DNA of 5,611 nt from Rubrobacteraceae bacterium (lineage in GTDB: Bacteria > Actinomycetota > Rubrobacteria > Rubrobacterales > Rubrobacteraceae), in NCBI GenBank assembly GCA_013698525.1, contig JACCSM010000606.1:1-5611 (forward strand), written 5' to 3'. Numbering within the stretch: position 1 is the first letter of the stretch; each line of letters starts with the position of its first letter. The notes under the pieces were generated by a model that worked only from the letters and a program-made list of their open reading frames with translations, searched no databases and was not told the origin of the DNA. Position numbers and translations under genes: made by a program. Below are positions 4,656-5,611 of the stretch, piece by piece.

Positions 4656-5611
4656 CATCCATATCCCGAGCCGTACCTGGGCCGGGATAGACCTGGACGC
4701 CGTGCGCCACAACGTCCGGGCTCTGAAGCACAGGGCTGCCGGTACCCGCCTGATGGCCGTGGTGAAGGCCGACGCATACGGGCACGGCGCGCTTTCTGTC
4801 TCCCGCGCCGCGCTTGAGGCCGGGGCCGATTCCCTCGCCGTCGTCACCGTGGAGGAAGGCGCGGAACTGCGGCGCGGCGGCGTCGAAGCCGGTATCCTGA
4901 TCTTCACCGACCTCACCCCTGACAGGCTCCCGCTCGCGGAAGAAAACCGCCTGGCGGTGACGGCCCATTCCATCGCCAGCGCCCGGCGCATCGCTGCCCA
5001 TCCCGGCCTGAAAGCGCACCTGAAAGTCAACACCGGCATGAACCGCTGGGGCGTCGAGCCGGAGGAAGTCGGAGAAGCCCGAAAACTCCTCGGTGGGCAA
5101 CTCGCGGGCGTGTACACGCACTTTGCCTCCGCCGACTCCGACCCGGAGGCGACCCGTCGTCAGATAGATGTCTTCGACGAGGTACTGGCCGCCCATCCAT
5201 TTGGTGGCGGCCTCGTTGTCCACGCCTCCAACTCGGCCGCTATCCTGTGGCATCCTCGCGCCCGCTACGATATTGTGCGTCCCGGCGTCGCGTTGTATGG
5301 GCTGCACCCGGCGGGCGAGGCCCCGGCGTCCGAAGACCTGCGTCCCGCGATGACCCTGAAGAGCTACGTGGCGGACACGCGCCGACTCGCGCCCGGCGAT
5401 GGAGTCTCATACGGTCTGACGTTTCGGGCTGAGGAGCCGATGTTCGCGGCTACGGTTCCGGTAGGCTACGCTGAAGGGTATCGGCGGTCGTTATCGGGGC
5501 GAGCGTTCGCTATCATCCGGGGTCGGCGGCGGCCACTTCTCGGGCGGGTCACGATGGACGCCTGCGTGTTCGGGGTGGACGAATCCGTGGAGGTGGGGGA
5601 TGACGTCGTGT
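4636..5611 (+). CDS. alr: Alanine racemase, N-terminal 325 residues, truncated by the window edge
   Basis: A pyridoxal-phosphate enzyme that interconverts L- and D-alanine in the cytoplasm, supplying D-alanine for peptidoglycan. Seen: WAGIDLDAVRHNVRAL (15-30); VVKADAYGHG (42-51) with K44 as the cofactor-binding lysine; HLKVNTGMNRWG (128-139) with K130 and R137 at active-site positions; GVYTHFASAD (158-167); HASNSAAIL (196-204); YDIVRPGVALYG (211-222); VSYG (257-260) with Y259 as the second catalytic base; VGYAEGYRR (276-284); and GRVTMDACVFGVD (303-315). All expected motifs are present and in order. Family members are about 370-390 aa, so roughly 45-65 C-terminal residues lie beyond the window. 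Arginine codons are almost all CGN (2 of 31 AGR), typical of resident chromosomal DNA here. Expression may depend on transcripts coming through the recombinase gene, since no promoter was seen just upstream. Confidence 0.96.
   Translation, partial: MKHGASSIHIPSRTWAGIDLDAVRHNVRALKHRAAGTRLMAVVKADAYGHGALSVSRAALEAGADSLAVVTVEEGAELRRGGVEAGILIFTDLTPDRLPLAEENRLAVTAHSIASARRIAAHPGLKAHLKVNTGMNRWGVEPEEVGEARKLLGGQLAGVYTHFASADSDPEATRRQIDVFDEVLAAHPFGGGLVVHASNSAAILWHPRARYDIVRPGVALYGLHPAGEAPASEDLRPAMTLKSYVADTRRLAPGDGVSYGLTFRAEEPMFAATVPVGYAEGYRRSLSGRAFAIIRGRRRPLLGRVTMDACVFGVDESVEVGDDVV

Noticed and set aside
4254..5307. Two long minus-strand open frames (287 and 228 aa)
   Set aside because: Antisense to alr, whose protein motifs are unmistakable. 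Long antisense frames are expected in GC-rich codon use.

Overview
The window is about 5.6 kb of GC-rich bacterial DNA. It appears to span the right-hand part of an integrated mobile element and its junction with a chromosomal housekeeping gene. The phylum cannot be fixed from the sequence. Strong AGGAGG ribosome-binding sites, TTG/GTG starts in the element genes and CGN arginine codons in the chromosomal part fit a GC-rich bacterium (for example a GC-rich Firmicute, an actinobacterium or a related lineage), but this is a guess.

Layout: (1) 1-1119, minus strand, the N-terminal 373 codons of a bifunctional primase-polymerase (prim-pol), starting at TTG and running off the left edge. (2) 1120-1308, a divergent control region with an AT-rich island, -10-like boxes on both strands, two small inverted repeats and short direct repeats. 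(3) 1309-2409, plus strand, a 366-aa protein of unknown function. (4) 2409-2598, two tiny overlapping reading frames that may be coupled to it. (5) 2637-4655, a 672-aa large serine recombinase whose last ~95 residues are not recombinase sequence. (6) 4636-5611, the first 325 codons of alanine racemase (alr), overlapping the recombinase frame by 20 bp and running off the right edge.

Interpretation: the prim-pol would replicate the element, the recombinase would integrate and excise it, and the genes between them are probably element accessory functions. The recombinase proper ends near residue 541. Its frame then continues through a linker into a different, compact domain containing an LGWEGW motif. 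The codon choice of that domain matches alr rather than the element, and its end carries the alr ribosome-binding site. The simplest reading is that the element inserted into the 5' part of a small host gene upstream of alr, and that the recombinase frame now reads through the attachment site into the host remnant. Two inverted repeats of about 40 bp sit at this boundary and are candidate att sequences. The left end of the element lies outside the window, so this is inference.

The prim-pol carries Gln where the family normally has the nucleotide-contacting His of motif II, which is the most notable enzyme-level oddity. No structural phage genes, tRNAs, CRISPR arrays or insertion sequences are visible.
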